Of a DNA stretch of 64,000 nt, positions 9,946 through 20,424 are shown piece after piece. Made by a program: the position numbers and the translations under genes. Source of the stretch: Alcaligenaceae bacterium (lineage in GTDB: Bacteria > Pseudomonadota > Gammaproteobacteria > Burkholderiales > Burkholderiaceae_B); the NCBI GenBank assembly GCA_013416395.1, contig JACCEP010000006.1, positions 124,001 through 188,000 of the forward strand. The letters are read 5' to 3'. The notes under the pieces are model-generated. The model did not search any database. It worked only from the letters and a program-made list of their open reading frames with translations, and had not been told where the DNA came from. Numbering within the stretch: the first letter of the stretch is position 1; each line of letters starts with the position of its first letter.

Positions 9946-10362
9946 TTAGAAAGGCCGCACGACCACAAGGGTGACCACAATAAGCAGCAGGATGACGGGT
10001 ATTTCGTTGAACCACCGGTAAAAGCGATGGCTGCGGGTATTTGCCTGGCGCTCAAATATTTTGAGCAGACGGCCGCAGGCGAGATGATACGCGATCAAGA
10101 GCACAACAAAAAACAGTTTGGCATGCATCCAGCCCTGGCCGCTGCCCAGGCCGTAGCCCAGAAACAACCAGAGCCCGAACACGAGGGCCAGCAGGGCCAA
10201 TGGCGTCATGAAACGATACAGGCGTTGCGCCATACCTAACAGACAGGCCGACGACGCCGGATCTTGCGCCTGGGCAAGGTTGACATAGATGCGCGGCAAG
10301 TAGAACAGCCCCGCGAACCAGGAGGTGATGAAGACGATGTGAAAGGTTTTTACCCAAAGCAT
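9946..10362 (-). CDS. hemJ: Protoporphyrinogen oxidase HemJ (UPF0093/CopD family)
   Basis: A 138-residue inner-membrane protein with four hydrophobic helices. The motif WVKTFHIVFITSWFAGLFYL at the N-terminus carries the conserved His of HemJ, and HAKLFFVVLLIAYHL carries the second His and Lys. HemJ oxidises protoporphyrinogen IX to protoporphyrin IX in haem synthesis. It lies 8 bases after proA on the same strand and 11 bases before the rlmL-like gene, an arrangement common in Bordetella relatives. The functional call rests on family resemblance and on the retained residues. Confidence 0.88.
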   Translation of the reverse strand: MLWVKTFHIVFITSWFAGLFYLPRIYVNLAQAQDPASSACLLGMAQRLYRFMTPLALLALVFGLWLFLGYGLGSGQGWMHAKLFFVVLLIAYHLACGRLLKIFERQANTRSHRFYRWFNEIPVILLLIVVTLVVVRPF

Positions 10363-10370
10363 GAATTTAC

Positions 10371-11663
10371 TTACCCGCGTAGTTGGCCGTCGCCATCAAG
10401 AACCCACTTGAGCATGGTGAGGCCTTCGAGGCCCACGGGCCCGCGCGCATGCAGGCGGTTGGTAGATATACCGATTTCTGCGCCCAGCCCGTACTCAAAA
10501 CCGTCGGCAAAACAAGTTGGAAGGTTGACGTAGACCGAGCTTGAGTCAACCTCGCGCTGAAAGCGTCGGGCTGCCTGCAGGCTTTCGGTGACAATAGACT
10601 CAGTGTGCTCTGAGCTGTAGCGCGCGATATGATCCATGGCCTCGTCGAGGCTGTCGACCACTTTTATGGCAAGTATGGGCGCCAGAAACTCGGTTTCCCA
10701 ATCAGCTTCGACGGCAAGCAGGGCGCTGGGCACCAGGGCCCTGCTGCGTTCACACCCACGAAGCTCAACGCCTTTGGCGATAAGCGCGTCAGCCAGCCGT
10801 GGCAGGAAACGCGCAGCGATGCTGGCGTGCACGAGCAAGGTTTCCATGGCCCCGCAGATGCCGTAACGATAGGTTTTGGCGTTGAAGGCGATATCGTGTG
10901 CTTTGTCGAGATCGGCATCGGCATCGACGTACACGTGGCAGTTTCCGTCGAGATGCTTGAGCAGTGGAACTTTGGCGTCGGCAGCCAGCCGGGCAATAAG
11001 CCCTTTTCCGCCACGCGGCACAATGACGTCGATATAGTCGGTAAGCGTAATCATTTCGCCTACAGCGGCACGGTCAGTGGTACCCACGACTTGAACCGCA
11101 TTAACGGGCAGGCCGGCATCGGCCAGCCCCTGGCTAATGATGTGCCCCAGCGCCACGTTGGAGTGAAAGGCTTCGCTGCCACCCCGCAGTATGGTTGCAT
11201 TGCCTGATTTAAGACAAAGCGCGGCGGCGTCAATGGTGACGTTGGGGCGTGATTCGTAAATAATACCGATGACACCCAGCGGTACTCGCATTTGCGCTAC
11301 CCGCATGCCGTTGGGACGCACGGTGGAGGGCCCGATGCCCCCAATTGGGTCAGGCATTTCGGCGATCTGCAACAAGCCCTTCGCCATGGTGTCGAGCGCC
11401 TTGTCTGACAGCTTCAGCCGGTCTAGCAGGGCGGGCTCGAGCCCATTGGCCTGGGCAGTAGCCAAGTCGCGAGCATTTTCGGCTTGCAGCGTTTGTTTTT
11501 GTTCGATCAGGCGGCTGGCCATGGCGCGCAGGGCCACGGCTTTTGCCTGGCCTGAAGCATTGCGCATGAGGCGTGCCGCCTGGCGCGCCTGCTTGCCTAG
11601 CTGCTGCATATCTTGGTGGGTAGTGCTTGCGGCAGTAATGGCCGTTGCGGTAGTGGATGTCAT
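10371..11663 (-). CDS. proA: Gamma-glutamyl phosphate reductase
   Basis: Full-length ProA of 430 residues, an aldehyde dehydrogenase-fold enzyme that reduces glutamyl-5-phosphate to the semialdehyde with NADPH in proline synthesis. Visible hallmarks: [35 protein letters not shown], the signature [12 protein letters not shown], and the catalytic Cys region [33 protein letters not shown] is seen near the end. The N-terminus before [19 protein letters not shown] is Ala/Thr-rich. It follows holA after 73 bases on the minus strand and precedes hemJ by 8 bases. Confidence 0.97.
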   Translation of the reverse strand: MTSTTATAITAASTTHQDMQQLGKQARQAARLMRNASGQAKAVALRAMASRLIEQKQTLQAENARDLATAQANGLEPALLDRLKLSDKALDTMAKGLLQIAEMPDPIGGIGPSTVRPNGMRVAQMRVPLGVIGIIYESRPNVTIDAAALCLKSGNATILRGGSEAFHSNVALGHIISQGLADAGLPVNAVQVVGTTDRAAVGEMITLTDYIDVIVPRGGKGLIARLAADAKVPLLKHLDGNCHVYVDADADLDKAHDIAFNAKTYRYGICGAMETLLVHASIAARFLPRLADALIAKGVELRGCERSRALVPSALLAVEADWETEFLAPILAIKVVDSLDEAMDHIARYSSEHTESIVTESLQAARRFQREVDSSSVYVNLPTCFADGFEYGLGAEIGISTNRLHARGPVGLEGLTMLKWVLDGDGQLRG

Positions 11664-11736
11664 GGCAATAGAAAATAAGTGGTGCTTGGTCTGATTATCT
11701 CAGCATTTGCAGCACAGGGTGCAAACAGATGGCCTT

Positions 11737-12798
11737 TTAGCGTGTGGTACGAGGTCGCGACAGGGCAATACGCAGGATTAAGCGGGCGAGTTCTTCCCAG
11801 GGGTCTTCGAGCCGACCCGGAACTTTAAGCCCTTTGATCAAGCGATCAATATCGTGCGCATGCTGTAGTGCTGCAGGCCAACTGCGTGGCGGAACGCGCC
11901 CCAGTGTCTGGCGCAACAGGTGCTCACGCGGACCAAATACGCGCTGACGGCGCATTTCGGCATTGAGGTCTTGGCCGCTGGCCTGAGCGGCGGCCAGGCG
12001 GGTTAATACTCGGATTTCTTCACCTACCGCCCAAAGCACAAGCACCAAAGCTTCGCCTTCTGCGCGCAACCCGGCCAATATTGACATTGCTCGGGGGGCA
12101 TTGGCAGAGAGCATGGCGTCACGTAGGCCAAATACGTCGTAGCGAGCAACGTTAAGTACTGCACGCTCGACATCTTCAGCACTGATTTTACCTTCTGGAT
12201 ATAGCAGTGACAGCTTCTGCACTTCTTGGAAGGCAGCCAGCAGGTTGCCTTCGACTTTATCGGCCATCCATTCGAGCGTGGCGTTATCGAGTTGCTGGCC
12301 TTGTCGGGCCAGACGCTGAGATATCCAGCGTGGCAGGGCGTTGCGGTCAACGTTAGCGACCTCGACCAATGTACCGACCGATATCAGCCCCTGGGCCCAT
12401 TTGCTGTTACGTGTGGCCTTATCAAGGCGGGGCAGGTTGATGAGTACCAGTGTATCGGGCAGGGCGTTGCTTTCAGCCATACCGGCCAGCTTGATCAGGG
12501 TGTCAGCCCCGGTTTTTCCGGGCTTGCCTGAAGGGATGGCGACATCTACCAGCCGACGGTCTCCGAATAGTGACACGTTTTGGGTAGCGCCAATGATTGC
12601 CGACCAGTCGCCACGGGCATCCAGCGTTAGGCTGATGCGCTCGGCGTAGCCCTCGCGCACAGCCGTGGCACGCAATGCATCGCTGGCCTCAATGGCCAGC
12701 AATGGCTCGTCGCCCGACACGATGTAAAGCGTGTCTAGACTGACGGGAGACTTGCTGAGCTGGCCGACAAAGCTGTCGGCATCCAGACGGCGCCCCAT
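11737..12798 (-). CDS. holA: DNA polymerase III delta subunit
   Basis: A protein of about 353 residues; delta is the clamp-loader subunit that opens the beta sliding clamp. The N-terminal segment LYIVSGDEPLLAIEASDALR matches the family pattern, and the collar region near LKVPGRLEDPWEELARLIL closes it. The ATG at 12798 (MGRRLDADSF) is chosen; an in-frame GTG at 12804 sits directly against the lptE stop codon and would add two residues. lptE-holA coupling is the standard betaproteobacterial and gammaproteobacterial arrangement downstream of leuS. Confidence 0.93.
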   Translation of the reverse strand: MGRRLDADSFVGQLSKSPVSLDTLYIVSGDEPLLAIEASDALRATAVREGYAERISLTLDARGDWSAIIGATQNVSLFGDRRLVDVAIPSGKPGKTGADTLIKLAGMAESNALPDTLVLINLPRLDKATRNSKWAQGLISVGTLVEVANVDRNALPRWISQRLARQGQQLDNATLEWMADKVEGNLLAAFQEVQKLSLLYPEGKISAEDVERAVLNVARYDVFGLRDAMLSANAPRAMSILAGLRAEGEALVLVLWAVGEEIRVLTRLAAAQASGQDLNAEMRRQRVFGPREHLLRQTLGRVPPRSWPAALQHAHDIDRLIKGLKVPGRLEDPWEELARLILRIALSRPRTTR

Positions 12799-12804
12799 GG
12801 CCAC

Positions 12805-13464
12805 CTAAAAGAAGCCAGAGCCCGAACGCTTGCTCGGGTCGCTCCAGGGAGTTGGGGTTTCGGGTTGGTGAGCAGGTACGTCAGGCACCTGAATGTCGTT
12901 GAACGGCAGTGTTTCTGGCTTGCTGAAGGCTTCGCTGACATCTGGCGAGGAAAGATGACGCACGATGCGATCGATGAGCGACTGACGCATTTGCATGAAT
13001 ACGACCCCGATTTCACTTTGCTTGGCTTGCACCTGCTGGGAGTCATAGGGAACTTCTCGCGTTACACGCAATGTAGTGGGCGGAAGCACCTGATTGCCTT
13101 GGGCGTTAGTTAGCTGAAAAACGAATTCAATATTGAGTTCGTACTCTTCGACCTGGCCGTCGGTATCGAGCGAAAGTTCACGCAGGGTTTGCCGGTTGCC
13201 GAGTTGTTCGAGCCTGGCCTGGGCCTGTGCGGGTTCGGAGACAAAGCGAGTGGCCGGTGAGCTGGCAATAATGGCCCGACGCAGCCCCGCGCCAAACTCG
13301 GAGTTTTCAGGGATGTTGGTGTACAGCGTGGTAAACGGCAGTGGCGACACGCCCTTCAGGTGAAAGCCGCATGCCGCAAGCAGCATGAAAACGACGGCGC
13401 AGACAAAGACACGAATGCTTGTCTGGGGCAAGTTGCTGAAGGGAATGGGCCGTGTGCTGTGCAT
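12805..13464 (-). CDS. lptE: LPS assembly lipoprotein LptE
   Basis: A 219-residue outer-membrane lipoprotein. A signal peptide (VFVCAVVFMLLAA) ends in the lipobox LLAACGF, so Cys32 is the lipidated residue, and GFHLKGVSPLPFTTLYTNIP follows, the usual LptE start. LptE plugs the LptD barrel that inserts lipopolysaccharide into the outer leaflet. It follows leuS after 9 bases and abuts holA, the conserved leuS-lptE-holA order. The last 40 residues are Pro/Ser-rich (PAHQPETPTPWSDPSKRSGS) and probably flexible. Confidence 0.95.
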   Translation of the reverse strand: MHSTRPIPFSNLPQTSIRVFVCAVVFMLLAACGFHLKGVSPLPFTTLYTNIPENSEFGAGLRRAIIASSPATRFVSEPAQAQARLEQLGNRQTLRELSLDTDGQVEEYELNIEFVFQLTNAQGNQVLPPTTLRVTREVPYDSQQVQAKQSEIGVVFMQMRQSLIDRIVRHLSSPDVSEAFSKPETLPFNDIQVPDVPAHQPETPTPWSDPSKRSGSGFF

Positions 13465-13473
13465 GCGCTGATT

Positions 13474-16131
13474 CTACCCGACTACGTTTACGAGTTTGCC
13501 CGGAACCACAATGACGCGTTTGGGAGGGCGCCCTTCCAGGAACCGGACCACTGCTTCATGGGCGACGGCAGCCTGCTCGATGGCTTCTTTGGTGGACTGC
13601 GCGGGTACTTTGAGTGCACCACGCAGCTTGCCGTTTACCTGCAGTACCAGCTCGATCTCATCGGCGACCAGTGCCTCTTCGTCTACCTGCGGCCACGGAG
13701 TGTCGAGAAGTTCACCCTGACTGGCTTCGAAACCCAGATCACGCCAGATCTGCCAGGTTATATGTGGTACCACTGGGTACAGTACACGCAGCAAAATAGA
13801 GCTGGTCTCGGCAAGCGAACGAGCGTCGGCAGCATCGCTACCGATAGCGGCTGACTCAAGCGCATTGAGCATTTTCATGCAGGTGGAGACCACCGTGTTG
13901 TACTGAATGCGCTGGTAGTCGTAGTCGGCAATCTTGAGCAGGGTGTGAATATCGCGGCGCAGTGACTTGGCTGCTTCGCTGGCCTCGTTAAAGCTGGCAG
14001 ATGCCGCCAGGCCGCTGCGGATTGTGCTTTGGTGGTTGTGGCAGAATGACCAGAGGCGGCGCAGAAAGCGATTTGCGCCCTCGACGCCCGAGTCAGACCA
14101 TTCTAGGGTTTGCTCTGGCGGGCTTGCGAACATGACGAACAGGCGGGCTGTATCGGCACCCATGGAATCAATGAGTGACTGCGGATCCACACCATTGTTT
14201 TTGGACTTGGACATGGTGCCAATGCCGCCGTAGTCAACGGGCGAACCGTCGGCCAGCAAACGTGCACCCGTGACTGACCCTTTGGCATCATGAATGTCTT
14301 CGACGTCTTCAGGCCAGAAGTACTCGATCGCGCCTTTTTCATTTTTGCGCGAATAGATGTGATTAAGCACCATGCCCTGGCACAGCAGCTTGGTAAACGG
14401 CTCGTCGAACTTTACTAGCCCCATGTCACGCATGACGCGGGTCCAGAATCGTGCATACAGCAGGTGCAGCACGGCGTGCTCAATGCCCCCGATGTATTGA
14501 TCCATGGGCATCCAGTAGTCATTGCGCGCGTCGACCATGGCGTTATCGTTGCCTGGTGAGGTGTAGCGCATGAAATACCATGATGAATCAACGAAGGTGT
14601 CCATGGTGTCGGTTTCGCGGCGCGCAGCAGCCCCGCATTTGGGGCAGGAACACGATAGAAAGCCTTCATGCTTGGCCAGCGGGTTGCCGCTGCCATCGGG
14701 GATGAGGTCGTCAGGAAGTATAACGGGGAGGTCTTGCTCAGGCACCGGAACGGGCCCACATGACGGGCAGTGAATAATGGGGATGGGTGTGCCCCAGTAG
14801 CGCTGACGGGAGATGCCCCAGTCGCGCAGGCGCCAGGTGGTCTGTTTTTCGCCCAGGCCCAGTGCTGTCAGGTCTGCCGCAATGGCATCGACGGCATCGC
14901 TGTGCGACAGGCCATCGTATTTGCCAGAATTTACGGTGTGGCAGCGCTGCTTGTCGCCGTACCATTCTTGCCAGGCTTGAACCGAATAGGTTTTATCTTC
15001 GACAGCCACCACTTGTTCTATAGGCAGGTTGTACTTGCGCGCAAACGCAAAATCGCGTTCGTCATGCGCCGGCACGCCCATAACGGCACCGTCTCCGTAA
15101 CTCATCAGCACATAGTTACCGACCCATACCTCGACCTCTTTGCCGGTGAGCGGGTGCGTAACGGTAAGGCCAGTGCGCATGCCTTCTTTTTCGCGCGTGG
15201 CAATTTCAGCCTCTGTGGTGCCGCCTTTTTTGCAGGCCTCGATAAAGGAAGCCAGCTGCGGGTTGTTCTGGGCCGCATGGGTAGCCAGGGGATGCTCTGG
15301 AGCAACGGCGCAAAACGTGACGCCCATGATGGTGTCGATGCGTGTGGTGAACACATACATGCGACCGTCCTGGATCAACTGCCCCTGGCTGTCTTGGATG
15401 TTGTGGGTAAAGGCAAAGCGCACACCTTCGCTGCGCCCTATCCAGTTTTCTTGCATTAGACGCACGCGCTCGGGCCAGCCCGGTAGCCCGTTCTTGACCT
15501 GATCAAGCAGCTCGTCGGCATAGTCGGTGATGCGCAGGTAGTAGCCCGGAATCTCGCGCTTTTCTACCAGCGCACCTGAGCGCCAACCACGACCATCGAT
15601 AACTTGCTCATTGGCAAGCACGGTTTGATCAGCCGGGTCCCAGTTGACGACTTGTGTTTTACGGTAGGCAATGCCTTTGTCGAGCATCTTTAGAAACAGC
15701 CACTGGTTCCACTTGTAATAGCTGGGGTCGCAGGCACACATTTCGCGCGACCAGTCTATGGCAAGCCCCATCGCCTTCATCTGCTTTTTCATGTACGCGA
15801 TATTGTCGTACGTCCATTTGGCAGGTGGTACGTTTGACTTGATGGCCGCGTTTTCGGCGGGCATGCCAAAGGCGTCCCAGCCCATGGGCATAAGCACGTT
15901 ATAGCCGCGCATGCGTAACTGGCGCGCCATCATGTCATTGATGGTGTAATTGCGCACATGCCCCATGTGCAGCTTACCGCTAGGGTAAGGCAGCATTGAG
16001 CATGCATAGAACTTGGGCTTGGGCGAGCCGTCGGCCGCTTTGGCGTGTTCGGTGACCAGATAGGCCTGCTGCGCTTCCCAGTATTGGTGGGCGGCTTTTT
16101 CGACGTCGGTGGGGCTGTAGCGTTCCTGCAT
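13474..16131 (-). CDS. leuS: Leucyl-tRNA synthetase
   Basis: Full-length class I synthetase of 885 residues starting [20 protein letters not shown]. The HIGH box is present as [15 protein letters not shown], the KMSKS box as [12 protein letters not shown], and the editing domain contains the [11 protein letters not shown] threonine-rich segment and [11 protein letters not shown] zinc-like insertion CPSCG...CPKCG is seen. It charges tRNA-Leu and removes mischarged amino acids. The upstream frame stays open to 16167, but homologues start at the ATG at 16131. It leads the leuS-lptE-holA block on the minus strand. Confidence 0.98.
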   Translation of the reverse strand: MQERYSPTDVEKAAHQYWEAQQAYLVTEHAKAADGSPKPKFYACSMLPYPSGKLHMGHVRNYTINDMMARQLRMRGYNVLMPMGWDAFGMPAENAAIKSNVPPAKWTYDNIAYMKKQMKAMGLAIDWSREMCACDPSYYKWNQWLFLKMLDKGIAYRKTQVVNWDPADQTVLANEQVIDGRGWRSGALVEKREIPGYYLRITDYADELLDQVKNGLPGWPERVRLMQENWIGRSEGVRFAFTHNIQDSQGQLIQDGRMYVFTTRIDTIMGVTFCAVAPEHPLATHAAQNNPQLASFIEACKKGGTTEAEIATREKEGMRTGLTVTHPLTGKEVEVWVGNYVLMSYGDGAVMGVPAHDERDFAFARKYNLPIEQVVAVEDKTYSVQAWQEWYGDKQRCHTVNSGKYDGLSHSDAVDAIAADLTALGLGEKQTTWRLRDWGISRQRYWGTPIPIIHCPSCGPVPVPEQDLPVILPDDLIPDGSGNPLAKHEGFLSCSCPKCGAAARRETDTMDTFVDSSWYFMRYTSPGNDNAMVDARNDYWMPMDQYIGGIEHAVLHLLYARFWTRVMRDMGLVKFDEPFTKLLCQGMVLNHIYSRKNEKGAIEYFWPEDVEDIHDAKGSVTGARLLADGSPVDYGGIGTMSKSKNNGVDPQSLIDSMGADTARLFVMFASPPEQTLEWSDSGVEGANRFLRRLWSFCHNHQSTIRSGLAASASFNEASEAAKSLRRDIHTLLKIADYDYQRIQYNTVVSTCMKMLNALESAAIGSDAADARSLAETSSILLRVLYPVVPHITWQIWRDLGFEASQGELLDTPWPQVDEEALVADEIELVLQVNGKLRGALKVPAQSTKEAIEQAAVAHEAVVRFLEGRPPKRVIVVPGKLVNVVG

Positions 16132-16302
16132 GAGATCCGGGTAAGAAAGTGTGGCGTTGCAAACCACGCATTATAGGCGTTTACGGTTGTGGCGCACCCA
16201 CTCGTGCGCTGATGAGTACGGCCGACGTCAGCAAACAGGTCGAAGTGGCCAGGCTGGCTGCTGGCAAACCTGCGCAGAAATCGTCGGCAGACTGCAAACG
16301 GA

Positions 16303-16326
16303 AAAACCCTGCCGGGGCAGGGTTTT
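16303..16326 (-). terminator. Terminator of the rpmB-rpmG unit
   Basis: Perfect 11-bp stem AAAACCCTGCC / GGCAGGGTTTT with a tight GG loop. On the minus strand it lies about 33 bases after the rpmG stop and ends in AGGGTTTTTC, a run of five T. It separates the ribosomal-protein pair from leuS. Confidence 0.88.
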
Positions 16327-16358
16327 ATGGAATCCAGGCAAATCGGATTGAGCTCGAT

Positions 16359-16526
16359 TTACTTGAGCTTGGTTTCCTTGTAGTCAACGTGCTTGCGAGC
16401 GACGGGATCAAATTTTTTGATCAGCATCTTTTCAGGCATGTTGCGCTTGTTTTTGGTGGTCGTGTAAAAGTGACCCGTGCCGGCGGTGGACTCGAGTTTG
16501 ATTTTCTCGCGAATACCTTTTGCCAT
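16359..16526 (-). CDS. rpmG: Ribosomal protein bL33
   Basis: A 55-residue ORF that begins [20 protein letters not shown] and continues with the L33 core [20 protein letters not shown], ending in Lys-rich KETKLK. This is the cysteine-free (zinc-independent) form of bL33. GGAGC lies 6-7 bases before the ATG. It lies 35 bases downstream of rpmB on the same strand, the usual rpmBG pair of the large subunit, and is followed by a clear terminator. Confidence 0.97.
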   Translation of the reverse strand: MAKGIREKIKLESTAGTGHFYTTTKNKRNMPEKMLIKKFDPVARKHVDYKETKLK

Positions 16527-16561
16527 GATTCAGCTCCTTGAATTTAATTGACGAGAAGCGA

Positions 16562-16795
16562 TCAGGCTTCGCCGCGAGTGCGCATGTCTGCCAATACGAC
16601 TTCGATACCGAGCTTGTCGATAGTGCGAATAGCATTGGTGGAGACGCGAAGGCGAACCCAGCGGTTTTCGCTTTCGACCCAGAAACGGCGCGATTGCAGG
16701 TTAGGAAGAAAGCGACGCTTTGTTTTGTTGTTTGCGTGCGAAACATTGTTGCCCACCATTGGGCCTTTGCCGGTAACTTGGCATACGCGTGCCAT
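16562..16795 (-). CDS. rpmB: Ribosomal protein bL28
   Basis: A 77-residue protein starting [20 protein letters not shown], then [20 protein letters not shown] and ending in [12 protein letters not shown]. This is the standard betaproteobacterial L28 length. The open frame continues upstream to 16963, but the [10 protein letters not shown] start is invariant in the family and is preceded by AAGGGGTATTACC. First gene of the rpmB-rpmG unit; its promoter must lie in the 676-base gap that follows on the plus-strand side. Confidence 0.97.
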   Translation of the reverse strand: MARVCQVTGKGPMVGNNVSHANNKTKRRFLPNLQSRRFWVESENRWVRLRVSTNAIRTIDKLGIEVVLADMRTRGEA

Positions 16796-17471
16796 GGTAA
16801 TACCCCTTGATAATTTGCCTGAAATGCCTGGCCAGTTGCTTAAAGTCGCCTTAGCGACACGGGCGCGCGCCCTAAAGTGTTTTTTAATACACCCCGGTGC
16901 ATGCCAGCCCGAAGAAAAAACGCTTATGCAAAACACGTGTCGCGCAAAGCGTTTGCCTCGCAAGCCATGCCGTGTTTTTAAGCGACGCCTCTTTGCCGGG
17001 AAGCCAAGCCTGGTAATCTGTAAAGCCTAGTATTCTAATATAAAAATGCTGTTCAGATCAAGCGGGCAGAAGGGCGATGCGTCGAAATAGCCACGAAAAG
17101 CGTGCTGCTGCGGCAAGTATACCCGCTGGCGAGGGGCTTGGCGGGCATTTCAGGGCAGAAACTTATGGTCGCCGCACGGGTTCGGGGCCGTCCGGCGCAG
17201 GTCAGAGCAGAACGCGACGATGCACGAATGCTAAGCGAGGCCATGCTGTAGTTGATAGTGATGCCTTATTGCAACAAATATGAGGAAGAATTTTCATGAA
17301 TGTTGTATGTTGTATAGCAGGTGTGTCGCGTGGCTGATTCCGTTCTTCTCTGCCCTGGGTGAAACCGACCTTGTTGTTCAACGGCAGATTGGTGTGTGGG
17401 CCTGCCAGAAGGAAATCGTTTCTTTGTATCTTTGTGTGTACGCTCATTGGCGACATGCTTTAGGGGAGAGA
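16796..17471. other. Gene-free divergent spacer between rpmB and cfa
   Basis: 676 bases separating rpmB (minus) from cfa (plus), expected to hold both promoters. No certain gene is seen. On the plus strand one frame, roughly 17058-17250, reads without a stop and ends RVRGRPAQVRAERDDARML followed by SEAML and a TAG. It has no clear start and may be a remnant or chance. From 17250 to 17471 the sequence is AT-richer and carries the GGGGAGAG ribosome site of cfa. Confidence 0.5.
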
Positions 17472-18728
17472 ATGTTAAGTCCGGTCTTATCTGCAGTGGA
17501 AACCAAGCTTGCAACCTTGCCGTTGCCCATACAATTGGTTATGCCTGACGGGCAGCAGCTAGGCGCGCCCAATGCGTCAATTCGCCTCATGGTCAAAGAT
17601 CGAAGTACGCTTGCGCACTTAGTGGCCGGGCAGGTCGGTATGTTGGGCGAAGACTTTGTCGAAGGTAAATTTGATGTCAGCGGGTCTATGCGTGATCTTA
17701 TGCGCGTGGCAGCCGCAGTCTTGCCAGGCTCACCTATTGAAGCGGCCCGTGTGGGCCGTCTTACCGAACTGATACACCGGCTGATGTCGGTGTGGCGACA
17801 TTCAATAGAGCGGGACGCGCGGCAGATACAGTTCCATTATGACTTGTCTGATGAGTTTTACGCACTCTGGCTGGATCCTCTCAAAGTGTACTCGTGCGGG
17901 TATTTCAAAACGCCTGATACGACGTTGGCACAAGCGCAGGAAGCCAAGCTCGACCATATTTGCCGCAAGCTCAGGCTCAGGCAGGGGGAACGCTTTCTGG
18001 ATGTCGGTGCAGGTTGGGGTGGGTTGCTTTTGTGGGCAGCCGAAAACTATGGCGTTGATGCTACCGGCATTACGCTCTCAAAAAACCAGCACGCCTATGT
18101 AAATCGTATGATTGAAGAGAAGGGGCTGGGCGGGCGGGTACGCATGGAGCTGCTCGACTATCGTAAGCTGGATGAGTCTGCACAGTATGACAAGATCGCC
18201 TCGGTAGGCATGTTCGAGCACGTGGGTCGGGCCCAGTTAGATGAGTATTTTGCCAAGCTACACCGCTTGTTGCGCCCTGGCGGTCTGGTCATGAATCATG
18301 GCATTACGGCGGGCGGCATTGATAATAATGGCCTGGGTGCCGGCATGGGCGAGTTTATCGAGAAGTATATTTTTCCGGGTGGTGAGCTTACGCATATTAG
18401 CCGCGTGCTTGAGCACATGACAAATGGCGGCCTGGAAAACCTCGATATTGAAAACCTCAGGCCTCATTATGCCCGCACGCTGTGGGAATGGAGTGACGCG
18501 CTTGAAGCCAGGCTGCCCGAGGCCCGACGAATTCTTTCGGGTGAGCAGGGTGAGCGCTCGCTGAGGGCGTACCGCATGTACCTGGCGGGTTGCGCCATGG
18601 GGTTTGAACACGGATGGACCGCACTGCACCAGATTCTGGCGCAACCAAATAGTGGTGGTCGGGCCGATGAACTAGATCATCCACAAGATCTAGCCTATCC
18701 GTGGCGACGCGATTACATGTACAAGTAA
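17472..18728 (+). CDS. cfa: Cyclopropane-fatty-acyl-phospholipid synthase family methyltransferase
   Basis: A 418-residue enzyme with the SAM-binding motif FLDVGAGWGGLLLWAAENYG, preceded by the CFA-type substrate region QIQFHYDLSDEFYALWLD and VYSCGYFKTPDTTLAQAQEA. It ends ...PWRRDYMYK. The family methylates the double bond of membrane phospholipid acyl chains to a cyclopropane, usually in stationary phase or under acid stress. The ATG at 17472 is chosen because GGGGAGAG stands directly upstream; the frame is open from 17280 but without a better start. Monocistronic, divergent from rpmB. Some family members make other modified lipids, so the product is family level. Confidence 0.9.
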   Translation: MLSPVLSAVETKLATLPLPIQLVMPDGQQLGAPNASIRLMVKDRSTLAHLVAGQVGMLGEDFVEGKFDVSGSMRDLMRVAAAVLPGSPIEAARVGRLTELIHRLMSVWRHSIERDARQIQFHYDLSDEFYALWLDPLKVYSCGYFKTPDTTLAQAQEAKLDHICRKLRLRQGERFLDVGAGWGGLLLWAAENYGVDATGITLSKNQHAYVNRMIEEKGLGGRVRMELLDYRKLDESAQYDKIASVGMFEHVGRAQLDEYFAKLHRLLRPGGLVMNHGITAGGIDNNGLGAGMGEFIEKYIFPGGELTHISRVLEHMTNGGLENLDIENLRPHYARTLWEWSDALEARLPEARRILSGEQGERSLRAYRMYLAGCAMGFEHGWTALHQILAQPNSGGRADELDHPQDLAYPWRRDYMYK

Positions 18729-18996
18729 TTTTTGGAAGAAACGGTAACCAGAGTCACGCGGCTCAGCCGATATATGGGGAACGCCGTGTGCAGCGGCTTT
18801 ACGAGCACCTGCATTGCGTTCATCTGCCTGCTGAGGGTGATGTACGCTGCAGCGTGTTTTTTTGTCTTTGTATCCGCGCACGCGGGGAGGGCGAAGTGCA
18901 ACAGGGCGTTATCCGACGCGATTGTTTTCACGTTGCTTAGGCGCACTCAATTTGTCAACGAGAGAGGGCAGCACTCATGTGATCATGGGTTTGCCG

Positions 18997-20424
18997 TCAC
19001 GCCGACGATGGACGAGCTTGCTGATTCTGCCGCCTGAACTGTGCTGCGACGTGGCGGTACCAGACAAACAGCAGGCAGGCCGAAAGCGCAAGGCCCAGCA
19101 TGGCCATTAACCACATGCTTGCCGCCCCAATAGGGGCGCCTGGCGCAATTTGATCCAATGCAGGTTTCAATGCACCGGCTGCCGGTCCAAAGCCCAGCCA
19201 CCAGCCGCCGATCAGGCCCAGCCCAGTCAGGGCGACAACTTGAAGAATCATGGGGACTACGGCAACTTTATACGCCCTGAGCAGATAGCAGCCTATGCAC
19301 TGCATGGCATCACAAAGATGGAACCAGGGCAGCAACTGCAGCAGGGCGGCAGCTACGAGTGCCACCTTCACATCGTCGGTATACAGGCTGATGATGGCTG
19401 ATTTGCCCATGGCCAGAGCGAGTGCCGTAATAACCGCCCCGATGATGACAATGATCAGGCCCGCATTGGCTGTTCGGCGAGCGCGCTCGGCGTCTCGCGC
19501 TCCGATGGCCTGTGCTGTAAGCGCAGCGGTGGCAATACCGACCGCCATGGGCATCATGTAGCTGAGCGCAGCCAGGTTGGCCATAACTTGATGCCCGCCC
19601 GTGACATACATGCCTTCACGCGCCACAAGCAGTGCCATGAAACTGAATGCGGCCACTTCAATAAGATACGACCCGCCCATGGGAATGCCCAGACGCAAGA
19701 GTTCTTTCTGGCTAACCCATTTTGGCTTGCTGATATGTGGCCGGAAGCGGGCAAAATAGGGGTCGTGATAAATGGCCCACAGGCCTGCTGCCAGCGTGAC
19801 CCATGCCGTTAATGCTGTAGAAAGCCCGGCACCTACAGCGCCCAGCGCGGGCATGCCAAATTTTCCAAAGATGAATACCCAGTTGAGCAGAAGCTTGATG
19901 GCAATGCTGGCCAGGTTAATGGTCATGACCATTTGAGGCCGTGACACCGCTGAGCCCAGAGCATATATCGTCCGGAAGACCAGTGTGGCGGGCAAAGCCA
20001 GCACCAGTGCCCGGAGATACCAGGTAATGCTGCTGCGGACGGCAGGCTCAATATCGCCCGAGAGTGAAAGCCAGGCATCGGGAAACAGCATGATGACGGC
20101 GCCCACCAGCGATAATGCCAATGCCACCCACACCCCCTGGCCCCAGGCGTGGCCGATGTCGAGATGGCGTCCCGCTCCGAAGTGTTGCGCAATAATGGGA
20201 ATAAGTGCATGCACAACGCCCATTAGCCCGACAAAAACGGTAATGTAAATTGAAACGGATAAAGCCATGGCCTGCAGATCTGCCGCACTGGCGTGCCCGG
20301 CCATGGCAGTGTCCATAACGCCAAACGCTATGCCGGCCCACGAGCTGACCAGTACAGGCCAAGCCTGTTTGAGTATTTCTTTGATGTCGTGAGACAGCCT
20401 GCCATGCCAGGCAGGGGTGATCAC
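18997..20424 (-). CDS. MATE family multidrug/sodium exporter (NorM-like)
   Basis: A 475-residue inner-membrane protein with about twelve hydrophobic helices in two repeats. Typical features are WPVLVSSWAGIAFGVMDTAM near the N-terminus, MAGHASAADLQAMALSVSIY, and IGARDAERARRTANAGLIIV in the middle linker. MATE pumps export cationic drugs or metabolites in exchange for sodium or protons. The start overlaps the stop of the upstream glycosyltransferase-like gene by four bases (ATGA), so the two are translated together, an unusual partnership that hints at an envelope-related substrate. Substrate unknown. Confidence 0.9.
   Translation of the reverse strand: MITPAWHGRLSHDIKEILKQAWPVLVSSWAGIAFGVMDTAMAGHASAADLQAMALSVSIYITVFVGLMGVVHALIPIIAQHFGAGRHLDIGHAWGQGVWVALALSLVGAVIMLFPDAWLSLSGDIEPAVRSSITWYLRALVLALPATLVFRTIYALGSAVSRPQMVMTINLASIAIKLLLNWVFIFGKFGMPALGAVGAGLSTALTAWVTLAAGLWAIYHDPYFARFRPHISKPKWVSQKELLRLGIPMGGSYLIEVAAFSFMALLVAREGMYVTGGHQVMANLAALSYMMPMAVGIATAALTAQAIGARDAERARRTANAGLIIVIIGAVITALALAMGKSAIISLYTDDVKVALVAAALLQLLPWFHLCDAMQCIGCYLLRAYKVAVVPMILQVVALTGLGLIGGWWLGFGPAAGALKPALDQIAPGAPIGAASMWLMAMLGLALSACLLFVWYRHVAAQFRRQNQQARPSSA

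Noticed and set aside
8874-9974. Long plus-strand ORFs (up to 366 residues) opposite the rlmL-like gene
   Set aside because: Shadow frames of GC-rich coding DNA; the minus-strand gene has full family motifs.
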